Of a stretch of DNA of 50,932 nt, positions 1 through 7,516 are shown piece by piece; position 1 is the stretch's first letter; each line of letters opens with the position of its first letter. Made by a program: the position numbers and the translations under genes. Under the pieces are notes generated by a model. The model was not told the DNA's origin. It saw nothing but the letters and a program-made list of their open reading frames with translations, and made no database searches. Origin of the DNA: Georgenia ruanii. GTDB taxonomy: Bacteria > Actinomycetota > Actinomycetes > Actinomycetales > Actinomycetaceae. The stretch spans positions 1 to 50,932 of the forward strand of contig NZ_VUKE01000027.1 of NCBI RefSeq assembly GCF_009193175.1, in the 5' to 3' direction.

Positions 1-110
1 CCTCGAGGTGATGGCTGGTGGTCAGAGACCGCCATCGTCGAGGGGGCCCCACCGTCGTCGGCGGAGCCACACGGGTGGGGAATTTCAGTGAGCAGGTCTG
101 GGGAGTTTCA
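1..110. mobile_element. Probable end of an IS21-like insertion sequence (partial)
   Basis: Two near-identical 12-mers, TGGGGAATTTCA at 76-87 and TGGGGAGTTTCA at 99-110, lie 11 bases apart and the second ends exactly where homology to the neighbouring glycohydrolase starts. IS21-family elements carry several short internal repeats at their ends and finish in CA, which fits. The rest of the element, including any istA/istB genes, would lie left of the window, so the family call rests only on the repeat pattern. No transposase coding sequence is visible here. It supplies the TGA stop that truncates the next gene. Confidence 0.5.
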
Positions 111-560
111 CCTGAGCGTCATCATCAGGCCGACGACCGCGGTGCGCATGAGTGCACCGTTTCCTGCTGTGCGGCCGGTGCGCTCGTGCAACTCCCGGGC
201 GCCCCTGGTGAGCCGCTCGGAAGCGCGTCCCTTCAGGCGAGCCGCAGCGCCAAGCACCGCCCGGGTCTGGGTGCCGACGTCGGTGGCCCCCTCCCGCAGC
301 CAGCCCTCGAACGCGTCGGCGATCTCATCCAGGGCATCGGCCGAGCGGAGGTCCGCGCCGGTGGCGGCGACGCGAGCGATGCACAGCGCCATCTGCGTGT
401 CGTCGCTCCACTGCCCCGGCGCGTACGGGCCCAGCCCGCCGCCGATCATCTCCGCCTCACCTTCCGGCGGAGTGGCGAATTCGTACTGCACGCCTAGGGC
501 GTCACCGCAGGCCTGGGCGAGCAGCACGCCGGCTGCGCGATCCTTCGTTGCTGGGTCCAT
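108..560 (-). pseudogene. ADP-ribosylglycohydrolase family protein, truncated by insertion
   Basis: The 150-residue product starts MDPATKDRAAG and matches the N-terminal half of ADP-ribosylglycohydrolases (DraG/ARH fold), which remove ADP-ribose from proteins or small molecules using two magnesium ions. The metal-binding motif WSDDTQM is present near residue 55 and the AGNGALMRT segment near residue 135. Family members are usually about 300 residues. Here the reading frame ends after GLMMTLR at a TGA made by the adjoining repeat-bearing DNA, so the C-terminal metal ligands are missing. The start ATG at 560 follows a GGAGGT-type ribosome site (minus strand). The remaining half may lie beyond an inserted element outside the window. 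It is very unlikely to be active as it stands. Confidence 0.7.
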
Positions 561-660
561 CCGGACCTCCCGTCCATCTGAAGGTGATCTATCAGCGTTT
601 TGGTCTTGAATGGACGGTTTGAGGCAGGAGACCTCGTGCCCGTCCGGCCGGTCAGCAGGA

Positions 661-1935
661 TCAGAACGTGGCGCTCGGTCGCCGGCGGCCCCGCGTCCGC
701 GACCGCACCGACGCCTCCATCGAGGACGTCTTCGCCGCCCGGGAGAGGGCACCGTCGTGCACGTCCGCCATGAGCGCGGTCAGCGACGCGGCCTCCTCCC
801 GCAGGTCGGCGACCATGGCCGCGGGCGCCCCGGCGAGTGCGTCGCCCACGAGTCCGGCGCTGCTCTGCAAGTGGCGCAGCGCCGCGGCGGCGTCGCCCTT
901 GCTGAGCAGGGTGGAGGCCTCCCGCTTGGCGCGCTGCGCCTCGAGGTAGGCGAGCTCGGTGCGCACGACGGGGTCGGGCACCCGCCCGGCGGCGTCGTCG
1001 CCCGGCACGACGTTGACATGCACCGGCACGGTGATGGTGTGCTCCTCCAGCGCCGGCAGCTCGACGTAGTTCAGGGTCAGCTCGGCGACCTGGAGCAGGC
1101 CGAGCGTGGACAGCCCCGGGATGTCGAAGGTGAGGACGAGCTTGCGCGTCTCCCCCGCATACAGCCCGCCGAGCTCCACCTGCACGCCCTGCTCGACGGA
1201 GTTGGTCGGCAGGTCGTTGACCACGCGCAGCGCGCGCACCGCCGGCGACATGGTCACCAACAGCGTGGCGGCCTGCGCGGCCTGGCTGAGCAGCCCGTCG
1301 ACCTCGCCGGCGATGGCCTGGCCGGCGGCGTCAGGGTCCTCGGCGAAGGCCTCGTTGCCGGCGCCGCCGCGGGCGAGTGCGGAGAGCAGCCGCTCGTCGT
1401 AGCCGAGGCCATAGCCCAGCGACGACGTCGTCACGCCCTGCGTGCGGGCCTTGGCTGCGACCGCGCCGAGGACGTCGGGCCGCGTCTCGCCGCTGTTGGC
1501 GTGCCCGTCGCTGATGAGGGCCAGAGTGGCGCCGGCCGCGGTGGCGGCCCGGCGGGCCTCCTTGAGCCCGCGGAGGTACCCGGCGGCGAGATCCGTCATG
1601 CCGCCAGGTCCGATCCTCTCGATGGCGCGCTTGACCGCGGCCTTGTCTTTCAGCGGCCCGGCAGGCACGACGACGGCGGCCTCGGTGTCGAAGGTGACCA
1701 CGCCGAAGCGGTCGTGCGGGTCGAGGCGGTCGACGACGGCGAGCAGGGCCGCCTTGGCCCCCTCCAGCGGCGCACCACTCATCGAGCCGCTGCGGTCGAG
1801 GACGACCTCAAGCGTGGCGGCCGGCCGCTGGGTGTCGGTCGAAGGGGTCGGCGCGGTGATCTCGAGGAGGAGCGAGAGGGTGGCGTCATCCTCGAGGGTG
1901 AGGACGTCGACGTCGAGGTGCGTGGCGATGTGCAT
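661..1935 (-). CDS. VWA-domain protein (vault/inter-alpha-trypsin-like)
   Basis: A 424-residue cytoplasmic protein with a von Willebrand factor A domain at about residues 40-220. The metal-ion-dependent adhesion site is complete: D47-x-S49-x-S51 (DRSGSMS), T114 in GGMTD and D143 in ISDGHAN. The rest is beta-rich and then an alpha-helical tail (about 310-400) rich in Ala and Leu. There is no signal peptide or membrane segment. Proteins of this layout bind partners through the metal site, but no specific role can be named. AAGGAAGGGG precedes the ATG at 1935. It is divergent from an XRE regulator, with an inverted repeat between them that could control both. Confidence 0.85.
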   Translation of the reverse strand: MHIATHLDVDVLTLEDDATLSLLLEITAPTPSTDTQRPAATLEVVLDRSGSMSGAPLEGAKAALLAVVDRLDPHDRFGVVTFDTEAAVVVPAGPLKDKAAVKRAIERIGPGGMTDLAAGYLRGLKEARRAATAAGATLALISDGHANSGETRPDVLGAVAAKARTQGVTTSSLGYGLGYDERLLSALARGGAGNEAFAEDPDAAGQAIAGEVDGLLSQAAQAATLLVTMSPAVRALRVVNDLPTNSVEQGVQVELGGLYAGETRKLVLTFDIPGLSTLGLLQVAELTLNYVELPALEEHTITVPVHVNVVPGDDAAGRVPDPVVRTELAYLEAQRAKREASTLLSKGDAAAALRHLQSSAGLVGDALAGAPAAMVADLREEAASLTALMADVHDGALSRAAKTSSMEASVRSRTRGRRRPSATF

Positions 1936-1987
1936 GGTGGACCCCTTCCTTGGCGGTCACCGGCTTCCCTGGCTGGGCGATCCGGGC

Positions 1988-2004
1988 TATGCTGCATAAG
2001 CATA
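1988..2004. promoter_or_regulatory. Inverted-repeat operator between VWA and XRE genes
   Basis: TATGCT-GCATA-AGCATA is a perfect 6+6 inverted repeat around a 5-base spacer. It runs into CATAAT (2001-2006), a fair -10 hexamer for the rightward gene. The position, between divergent genes and touching a promoter, fits an autoregulatory site for the XRE protein. This is inferred from position only. Confidence 0.45.
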
Positions 2005-2031
2005 ATGCGTCTATTGAAGGCGGTCAATGCC

Positions 2032-2607
2032 GTGAGCATAGGAAGTTCGAGCGGCAAGGGTCGGTACGCCGACCTCGCCCGGCTGCTGCGCGCGCGGCGC
2101 GAGGAACTTAGTCTGTCCCGCCGCGACGTCGTCGAGGAGACGGGCCTGTCCTACCCCTACATCTCCCAGCTGGAGGGCGGCTACCGCGCACCATCCATGG
2201 GTTCGGCCCGCAAACTCGCCGACGCGCTGGGCCTGCCGGTGGAGGACCTCGTCCGGGCGTCAGGCGGTGAGGCCCAGCGAACGACCAGCCCGCGTGAACG
2301 GTCCCGTTCGACTTCCTGGATCACCAACCCAACCTATGCCGCTGGCACAGCATTACGCAGGAGCGATCAGGCAGCGCCTGCCGCTGATTCGGCGGTTCAC
2401 CGCGCGGAAGCGCCGCTATCCGCCGACGCGGCGCCCGAGCGTTCCGAACCTTCCCATCCGCAAGACGTCGCCGCGGTGGCCGACGAGATCGCGACCGTGC
2501 TCCGCAGCCTTCCGTCTACCAGCCGCCTGAACGCCCTCGCGCTGGCGCAGAGCCAGCTCATGGCGGAGATGGTGCAGGAGCAGGTGCGTCGGGCCACCGA
2601 GTCCTGA
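2032..2607 (+). CDS. XRE-family transcriptional regulator
   Basis: A 191-residue protein with an N-terminal helix-turn-helix of the Cro/CI (XRE) type at about residues 10-66: LARLLRARREELSLSRRDV, then VVEETGLSYPYISQLEGG and the usual LADALGLPVEDL helix. The remainder is low-complexity, followed by an amphipathic C-terminal helix (residues ~145-190) that may be an oligomerisation or sensor segment. GTG at 2032 is chosen because GAAGG lies 11 bases upstream and because the alternative ATG at 2005 overlaps a likely -10 hexamer (CATAAT). If that promoter is not real, the ATG at 2005 would add nine residues. It probably represses itself and perhaps the divergent VWA gene. Confidence 0.85.
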   Translation: MSIGSSSGKGRYADLARLLRARREELSLSRRDVVEETGLSYPYISQLEGGYRAPSMGSARKLADALGLPVEDLVRASGGEAQRTTSPRERSRSTSWITNPTYAAGTALRRSDQAAPAADSAVHRAEAPLSADAAPERSEPSHPQDVAAVADEIATVLRSLPSTSRLNALALAQSQLMAEMVQEQVRRATES

Positions 2608-2621
2608 AGGGGGCGGCACCG

Positions 2622-3086
2622 CTACGTCGTCGCCGGCACCGCCCACGTCTTGGCGGAGGCCAGCCGCCGCCGGACGCCCTCGCCGCCGATCTCCTCGACC
2701 AGCGCCCGCGACCCAACGACGACGAGCAGCACACTTGCCCGCGACAGCCCGTGTAGAGGATCTCCCGCGCCCGTTCGGTGGCCCGGAAGCCATTGACACA
2801 CAGGACCACCACCGGGCGTTCGAGGCCCTTGAAGCCTAGGGCGTGCCCATAGAAGACGTCCTCGCCCACAAGAAGTCGCCCCAGTACTCCTGGTAGCCGG
2901 CGAGCTCGACGTTGTGGCGCTGCTCGGGGTGCCGGCGCCCGTGGTCAGCAGCGCGACCTGGCCGGGCTCTCATTCCTCGTCGAGCAGCGCCTCGACGGCG
3001 TCGCCCGCCTCGGCGACGGCGTCCTCGGCCGACACGTCCACGTCCACCACCCGCACCGGCTCCCCGGAGGACCCGCGCGGCGTCAT
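2622..3086 (-). pseudogene. Decayed UvrD/Rep-type helicase, C-terminal remnant
   Basis: Three frames on the minus strand together recall the C-terminal part of a superfamily 1 helicase. In order they give an acidic stretch ending EAGDAVEALLDEE, then HPEQRHNVELAGYQEYW, then DVFYGHALGFKGLERPVVVL with NGFRATERAREILYTG, and finally LSRASVLLVVVGSRALVEEI up to a TAG at 2622. The last shift comes from loss of one base after the codons for YTG (GGCCTG now reads GGCTG). The motif LGFKGLE and the Y-[TV]-G-L-S-R-A-R motif VI are hallmarks of UvrD-like enzymes. ATPase motifs I-III are absent. This fills what would otherwise be a gene-free gap, and it is not expected to make protein. Confidence 0.72.
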
Positions 3087-3111
3087 GGGCACCTGCGACA
3101 TACTCGATCAG

Positions 3112-3132
3112 AAATCCCGCATTACGGGTTTT
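3112..3132. promoter_or_regulatory. Candidate IclR operator
   Basis: AAATCCCG-catta-CGGGTTTT is an inverted repeat (7 of 8 arm positions pair) just upstream of, and touching, the -35 element of the IclR gene promoter. IclR proteins commonly bind such palindromes at their own promoters. Assignment is by position. Confidence 0.45.
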
Positions 3133-3159
3133 GACCCGATTCCTGTGATGTCGTACTGT
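3131..3159 (+). promoter_or_regulatory. Sigma-70-type promoter of the IclR gene
   Basis: TTGACC (3131-3136), a 17-base spacer and TACTGT (3154-3159) form a good -35/-10 pair 37 bases before the GTG start. The region is markedly less GC-rich than its surroundings. Confidence 0.5.
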
Positions 3160-3196
3160 GGCTGCAGTCGCTAGTGCTCTGTAGGAAGGAAAGCCG

Positions 3197-4024
3197 GTGT
3201 CTCGACGCAGTTCCGCCCTCCGCGCTGTTCCTGACACACCGGACGGCCGGGTAGCACAGCCGGGTCGCGCGACTGGCGGCGACAGTCTCAGTCGCATGCT
3301 GAGCGTTCTCGACCTGCTTTCGGCGGAGCAGCCCACATGCACTGCGGTGGAGGTGGGGGAAGCGCTCGGCTGTTCCCGCACGACCAGTTACCGGTACCTC
3401 AAGACGCTCACCGATGCTGGCCTGCTGGCGCCCCAGCCGGGCGGCAGGTTCAGCCTCGGCGCGCGGATCATCGAGCTCGACCGACAGATCCGTCTGAGTG
3501 ACCCCTTGCTCGTCGCTGCGGAACCACAGATGCGGTCGCTGAGTACCGAGCTCAATCTCAATGCGTTCGTCTGCAGCTACTACAAGGACGCCGTCGTCTG
3601 CATCGCACAGGCCGCACCCCTTGGCCCATGGCGAACGAGTTGGGGGCGCGGGAAGCCGATGCCACTCATGCGGGGGGCCGCCGGCAAGGTGATCCTCGCG
3701 CATCTGCCGACGAACACATTGAAGAACCTCGCCCTTTCCCGCCCGGACGACCTCCGGGCGGCCAAGCTGGGTGAGACTTGGGAGGAGTTCCGCGCACACC
3801 TGCGTCACATCCGCAGGGCCGGCTTCGCCCTCACCGTCGCCGAGGTGGACCCGGAGACGGCGGGCCTCGCGGCCCCGCTGTTCGATGCCGACGGGCGAAT
3901 CCTCGGAAGCCTCACACTCTCCATCCCCGTCGAGATGGTCGACGACGGCGAACTCTCCCCATTCTCCGAGCCGCTCATCCGCGCGGCGGAAGCCATCACC
4001 GACTCACTTGCCGAGGTCCCCTAG
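3197..4024 (+). CDS. IclR-family transcriptional regulator
   Basis: A 275-residue regulator. A winged helix-turn-helix lies at about residues 30-90 (SRMLSVLDLLSAEQPTCTAVE, then GCSRTTSYRYLKTLTDAGLL), followed by the IclR effector-binding domain (about 105-272) with the typical LPMLMRGAAGKVILAHLP-like region and the closing SLTLSIPV segment. Such proteins sense aromatic or organic acid metabolites and control nearby catabolic operons. GTG at 3197 is preceded by AGGAAGGA with a 6-base gap. The gene sits 45 bases before an MHS transporter and two NTF2-like genes on the same strand, so it is probably their regulator; a palindrome and promoter lie upstream. Confidence 0.92.
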   Translation: MSRRSSALRAVPDTPDGRVAQPGRATGGDSLSRMLSVLDLLSAEQPTCTAVEVGEALGCSRTTSYRYLKTLTDAGLLAPQPGGRFSLGARIIELDRQIRLSDPLLVAAEPQMRSLSTELNLNAFVCSYYKDAVVCIAQAAPLGPWRTSWGRGKPMPLMRGAAGKVILAHLPTNTLKNLALSRPDDLRAAKLGETWEEFRAHLRHIRRAGFALTVAEVDPETAGLAAPLFDADGRILGSLTLSIPVEMVDDGELSPFSEPLIRAAEAITDSLAEVP

Positions 4025-4069
4025 GGACCACGTGGCCCAACCCCTCCCGACGTACGAAGGAGTACAGCC

Positions 4070-5425
4070 GTGGCTCAACTGCGCCCAAAAACCCCTAACC
4101 CCGACCACTCCCAGATCCGGCGTGTCACCGGTGCCTCTGTCGTCGGCACCGTCATGGAGTGGTACGACTTCTTCCTGTACGGCACCGCCGCCGCACTCGT
4201 CTTCAACCGACTGTTCTTCCCCGAGGCTGGTGAACTCGGCGGCGTTCTTGCCTCCTTCGCGACTCTCGGCGTCGGCTTCGTCGCACGCCCGTTCGGCGGG
4301 GTGATCTTCGGTCACCTCGGCGACAAGTTCGGCCGCAAGTTCACACTGATCACGACCCTGCTCATCATGGGCATCTCGACTGCGCTCATCGGTGCCCTGC
4401 CCACGGCTGCGTCGATCGGCGTCTGGGCGCCGGTCCTCCTCGTAGTGCTCCGTGTCATTCAGGGCATCGCTGTCGGCGGCGAGTGGGGCTCGGCAGCGGC
4501 GATGATCGTCGAATCTGCCCCTCCGCGACGCCGCGGGCTCTTCGGCGGCTGGCTGCAGATCAGCGGCGGGGTGGGGACCCTGCTCAGCACGGGCGTCTTC
4601 TCCCTCGTCTCGCTCCTGCCTGACGACCAGTTCCTCGCGTGGGGCTGGCGTGTGCCGTTCCTGCTGAGTCTCGTCCTCTGCATCACCGGCTTGATCATGC
4701 GCCGCACCCTCAAGGAGACCGAGGTCTTCCAGGCGGCACAGGAGGGCGCGCCCAAGAAGAAGAGTCCGGTCATCGAGGTCTTCAAGCGCCACCCCAAGGA
4801 GCTGTTGATCGCCGCGGGGCTGCGTCTGCCTGAGAGCGTGACGTACTACATCGTCACCGTCTTCACCCTCTTCTACACCGAGAGCATCCTCGGCATGGAC
4901 CGCCAGGTCGCGCTGACCTCCACCCTGGTCGTGGTGACCTTGGCGATCGTGACCTTGCCGTTCTTCGGTAGCCTCTCCGACCGCGTCGGGCGGCGGCCGC
5001 TCTACCTCGGTGGAGCGATCCTCTCGGTCATCCTGCCCTTCATCTTCTTCCCGATGGTGGAGACCGCCTCACCGGTCCTGGTCCTCCTGGCGTTCATCCT
5101 CATCATCAACATCGGTCGCGACCCTCAGTACGGCCCGCAGCCGTCCTACCTCGCTGAGCTCTTCGACGACGACGTGCGCACCACCGGCGTCAACGTCGCC
5201 GCCCAGGTCGGTGGCGTCATCGGAGGCGGCTTCGCACCGTTCATCGCCACCGCCCTCTACGGCTGGGGTGGCCTCATGCCGGTAACCATCTACGTCGCCG
5301 CCGTCTGTGCACTGGGCGCCCTCGCCGCGTACTTCGCCCCCGAGACCGCCGGCCGGCCGTTTGGCAAGGCCACCGAGGTTGCGCCGGCGAGCGACGGCCG
5401 CGCACTTGCCGCCGAAGGAGCCTGA
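4070..5425 (+). CDS. MFS transporter, metabolite:H+ symporter (MHS) family
   Basis: A 451-residue, 12-helix major facilitator protein of the inner membrane. The N-terminus has the MHS signature GTVMEWYDFFLYGTAA and the loop 2-3 motif ARPFGGVIFGHLGDKFGRK. A second GSLSDRVGRRP-like loop lies between helices 8 and 9. MHS members such as KgtP, ShiA and ProP import organic acids, shikimate or osmolytes with protons; the exact substrate cannot be read here. GTG at 4070 follows GAAGGAG with a 7-base gap. It is 3 bases from the first NTF2-like gene and 45 bases from the IclR gene, so all four are likely one transcript. The carried compound is probably the substrate of the two downstream enzymes. Confidence 0.92.
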   Translation: MAQLRPKTPNPDHSQIRRVTGASVVGTVMEWYDFFLYGTAAALVFNRLFFPEAGELGGVLASFATLGVGFVARPFGGVIFGHLGDKFGRKFTLITTLLIMGISTALIGALPTAASIGVWAPVLLVVLRVIQGIAVGGEWGSAAAMIVESAPPRRRGLFGGWLQISGGVGTLLSTGVFSLVSLLPDDQFLAWGWRVPFLLSLVLCITGLIMRRTLKETEVFQAAQEGAPKKKSPVIEVFKRHPKELLIAAGLRLPESVTYYIVTVFTLFYTESILGMDRQVALTSTLVVVTLAIVTLPFFGSLSDRVGRRPLYLGGAILSVILPFIFFPMVETASPVLVLLAFILIINIGRDPQYGPQPSYLAELFDDDVRTTGVNVAAQVGGVIGGGFAPFIATALYGWGGLMPVTIYVAAVCALGALAAYFAPETAGRPFGKATEVAPASDGRALAAEGA

Positions 5426-5428
5426 AGA

Positions 5429-5938
5429 ATGCAGCAGATGCTTGGCCCCGCTGCCGTAGCCGCCAAGTCCGAGATCGTCGACGTGCTGGCCCGGTATTGC
5501 GTCCACCTCGATGAGTACGACATTGACGCCCTCACCGACGTCTTCACGCCCGACTGCACCATGGACCAGGGCCCCGGACGAGGCGGCCCGATCAGGGGCC
5601 GCGAGGACGTCCTGCGCGGGATGAAGGAACGCCAGGCGCTCTTCCGCCGGACCCAGCACATCCTCGGGCAGTCCCTCATTGAGATGACCGGCGACGTGGC
5701 CACGGCGCTGACGTACGTCACCGCCTGGCACCAGCGATGGGACATGACCACCGGCATCGCGCGGCTGCGGTACCGCGACGAGCTTGTCCGCACCGAGGAC
5801 GGGTGGCGCATCCAGTACCGGCGTTCCGAGGCGCTCGGCGTCGACGGCTTCGACGAGGCCCAGTGGAACTGGGTTCCCCGCCGAACCCCGGAGCCCGCTG
5901 ACTCGGTGACCACCACCAACGCAGAACGGACGTCATGA
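5429..5938 (+). CDS. NTF2/SnoaL-like protein, possible lyase (first of pair)
   Basis: A 169-residue protein of the SnoaL_4 type. The cone fold begins with the helix IVDVLARYCVHLDEYDIDAL, then FTPDCTMDQG, and ends in a long beta-sheet with RLRYRDELVRTEDGWRIQYR. An Asp in the first helix region and a His in RTQHILGQ correspond in position to the Asp/His pair used by scytalone dehydratase and LinA dehydrochlorinase. That makes elimination or dehydration chemistry possible, although many family members are uncharacterised. GAAGGAG lies 8 bases before the ATG, inside the end of the transporter gene. It overlaps the next gene by ATGA, so the two products are probably made together and may form a mixed oligomer. 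Confidence 0.8.
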   Translation: MQQMLGPAAVAAKSEIVDVLARYCVHLDEYDIDALTDVFTPDCTMDQGPGRGGPIRGREDVLRGMKERQALFRRTQHILGQSLIEMTGDVATALTYVTAWHQRWDMTTGIARLRYRDELVRTEDGWRIQYRRSEALGVDGFDEAQWNWVPRRTPEPADSVTTTNAERTS

Positions 5939-6495
5939 CTGTCGAAGAGCAAACACCTGTGGCCGCCATGGCCGCAGCTCTTGACGAGCTCAGGGCGAAG
6001 GACAGGTTCCACGAGCTCGAGGTTGCCTATTGCCGCGGCATCGACCGCCGTGATCCAGAGCTGCTTCGCTCGATATTCTTCCCGGACGCCACGGTCGTAC
6101 ACGGCTACATGAATGAGGGTAGCGCCGAGGACTGGGTGCTGTGGATCCTCGAAGACTTCGCCACCAAGTACGAGATGACGACCCACTACCTGCTCAACGA
6201 GTGGTACCGCGTCGACGGCGACCGTGCGGAGGGCGAAACGCACCGGCTCTCGTATCACCGGTTCGACAACTCCTCGCGCGAGCTGATCGCCGCGAGCCGG
6301 ACCTTCAACCGGTACGAGCGCCGCAACGGACAGTGGCGCATCGTCTACCGGGAGGTCATCCGCGACTGGATCCACGAGCGCCCGGTCGACAAGGCGCTCT
6401 ACGAGGGCGCCTTCGCCATGGAGATCAGCCAGCCAGGCCCCCACGACCGCAGTTACCAGGCCCTATCCATGTTTGGCCGCGGCCCACTCCAGTAG
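5935..6495 (+). CDS. NTF2/SnoaL-like protein, possible lyase (second of pair)
   Basis: A 186-residue relative of the preceding gene with the same cone fold: ELEVAYCRGIDRRDPELLRS, FFPDATVVHG, then EMTTHYLLNEWYRVDGDRAEG and a final FNRYERRNGQWRIVYREV strand pair. The Asp in GIDRRD and the His in TTHYLLN again match the Asp/His dyad of LinA and scytalone dehydratase. The C-terminal 30 residues (MEISQPGPHDRSYQAL) extend beyond the fold and could cap the pocket of a partner subunit. It starts within the stop codon of its neighbour (ATGA at 5935-5938) and is followed by a strong terminator, so it closes the operon. The substrate is unknown. Confidence 0.8.
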   Translation: MTVEEQTPVAAMAAALDELRAKDRFHELEVAYCRGIDRRDPELLRSIFFPDATVVHGYMNEGSAEDWVLWILEDFATKYEMTTHYLLNEWYRVDGDRAEGETHRLSYHRFDNSSRELIAASRTFNRYERRNGQWRIVYREVIRDWIHERPVDKALYEGAFAMEISQPGPHDRSYQALSMFGRGPLQ

Positions 6496-6528
6496 GCGAC
6501 GCGTCTAAGCCCGCACGCTTCACCACTA

Positions 6529-6570
6529 CGAAGGCCCCGCGGCAGCTCGACAGCTGCGGCGGGGCCTTCG
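6529..6570 (+). terminator. Intrinsic terminator of the IclR-MHS operon
   Basis: A hairpin with a perfect 12-base outer stem (CGAAGGCCCCGC paired with 6559-6570) and an inner GCAGCT/AGCTGC stem around a short loop. There is no long T run, as is common in high-GC actinobacteria. It lies 33 bases after the last gene. Confidence 0.75.
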
Positions 6571-6671
6571 TCGCCCCCCGTCGCAACCCGATCGAGCAGA
6601 ACCCTTCGAACGCGGCCCACCGCCGGCACCGGTCGGCGACCGATTTCGCTCACGTATCACCGCGGTTTTCA

Positions 6672-6677
6672 TAGGCT
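6672..6677 (+). promoter_or_regulatory. -10 hexamer for a leaderless TSUP transcript
   Basis: TAGGCT ends 8 bases before the ATG at 6686, so transcription would begin at or next to the start codon. No convincing Shine-Dalgarno site is present. Confidence 0.4.
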
Positions 6678-6685
6678 TGGCGCTC

Positions 6686-7441
6686 ATGTCGACGGTCGAC
6701 CTGCTCGTCGTTGCCGCGGTCGCCCTAGCCGCTGGCGCAATCAACTCGATCGCCGGCGGCGGGTCGCTGATCCTCTTCCCGGTTCTTGTCGCGCTGGGAA
6801 TGGGCCCGATCGCCGCCAACGTCACCAACTCCATCGCCCAATGGCCCGGCTACATCGGCGGAGTCGTCGGGTTCCGCCCCGAGTACGCCGGCCAGCGCGG
6901 TCGGCTGGTGCGGTTCGGCGCCGTCGGCGCGGCGGGCGGGGCCGCGGGCTCCGTCCTGCTGCTGACCACGCCGGCCTCGGCGTTCGACGTCATCGTCCCG
7001 GTACTCGTCCTGCTGGCAAGCCTGCTGCTCGCCGCCCAGCCGCTGATCACCAGACGACTGCGAGGCGTAGAGCGCGCCGGTTCCTCGTCAGACCCGGCCT
7101 GGCTCTACGCCGTGCTCTTCCTGGCCACCGTCTACGGTGGCTACTTCGGCGGCGCGCTCGGCGTCATCCTGGTCGCCGTCCTCGGGCTCGGGCTGCGCAA
7201 CCTCAAGCTGGCGAACGCGCTCAAGTCCGCAATCTCTGCTGTGACCGCGACCGTGACGCTGCTGATCTTCGGCATCTGGGGCCCGGTGAGCTGGGTCGTC
7301 GTCGCGGTCGCCGCCCCGGCCAGTCTTCTGGGCGGAATCCTCGGCGCGAAGGTCGCCAGGTGGATCCCGACGGCAGTTCTGCGCGTGGTCATCGTGACGT
7401 TCGGGGTCCTGGTTTCGGCTTACCTCTTCGCCCGCCTCTAG
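6686..7441 (+). CDS. TSUP-family permease (TauE/SafE-like)
   Basis: A 251-residue integral membrane protein with eight or nine predicted helices. It shows the TSUP pattern: a first repeat with AGAINSIAGGGSLILFPVL, where the GGG-S motif is diagnostic, and a second repeat with YGGYFGGALGVILVAVLGL and LKLANALKSAISAV. TSUP proteins move sulfite, sulfoacetate or other organosulfur and organic anions, usually outward. Nothing nearby fixes the substrate. The ATG at 6686 is preferred over a TTG at 6677 because a -10-like TAGGCT overlaps the latter and the ATG begins MSTVDLLVVAAV directly into the first helix. It is monocistronic, convergent with tdk. Confidence 0.88.
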   Translation: MSTVDLLVVAAVALAAGAINSIAGGGSLILFPVLVALGMGPIAANVTNSIAQWPGYIGGVVGFRPEYAGQRGRLVRFGAVGAAGGAAGSVLLLTTPASAFDVIVPVLVLLASLLLAAQPLITRRLRGVERAGSSSDPAWLYAVLFLATVYGGYFGGALGVILVAVLGLGLRNLKLANALKSAISAVTATVTLLIFGIWGPVSWVVVAVAAPASLLGGILGAKVARWIPTAVLRVVIVTFGVLVSAYLFARL

Positions 7442-7450
7442 GCTCGATCG

Positions 7451-7473
7451 CCGTGACCGGTGTCGGTACACGG
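7451..7473. terminator. Weak hairpin between convergent TSUP and tdk genes
   Basis: CCGTG-a-CCG-gtgt-CGG-ta-CACGG forms an interrupted stem in the 75-base gap between convergent genes. It is a plausible but weak bidirectional terminator. Confidence 0.3.
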
Positions 7474-7516
7474 CCCACACGTGGCACCGCGGATGGGGTA
7501 GCCACGCCCGGGCGTC

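Noticed and set aside
610-2031. Long plus-strand open frame running into the XRE gene
   Set aside because: It is antisense to the VWA gene, has an Arg/Gly/His/Val-rich composition typical of mirror frames in high-GC DNA, and only the part after 2032 (or 2005) shows a family.
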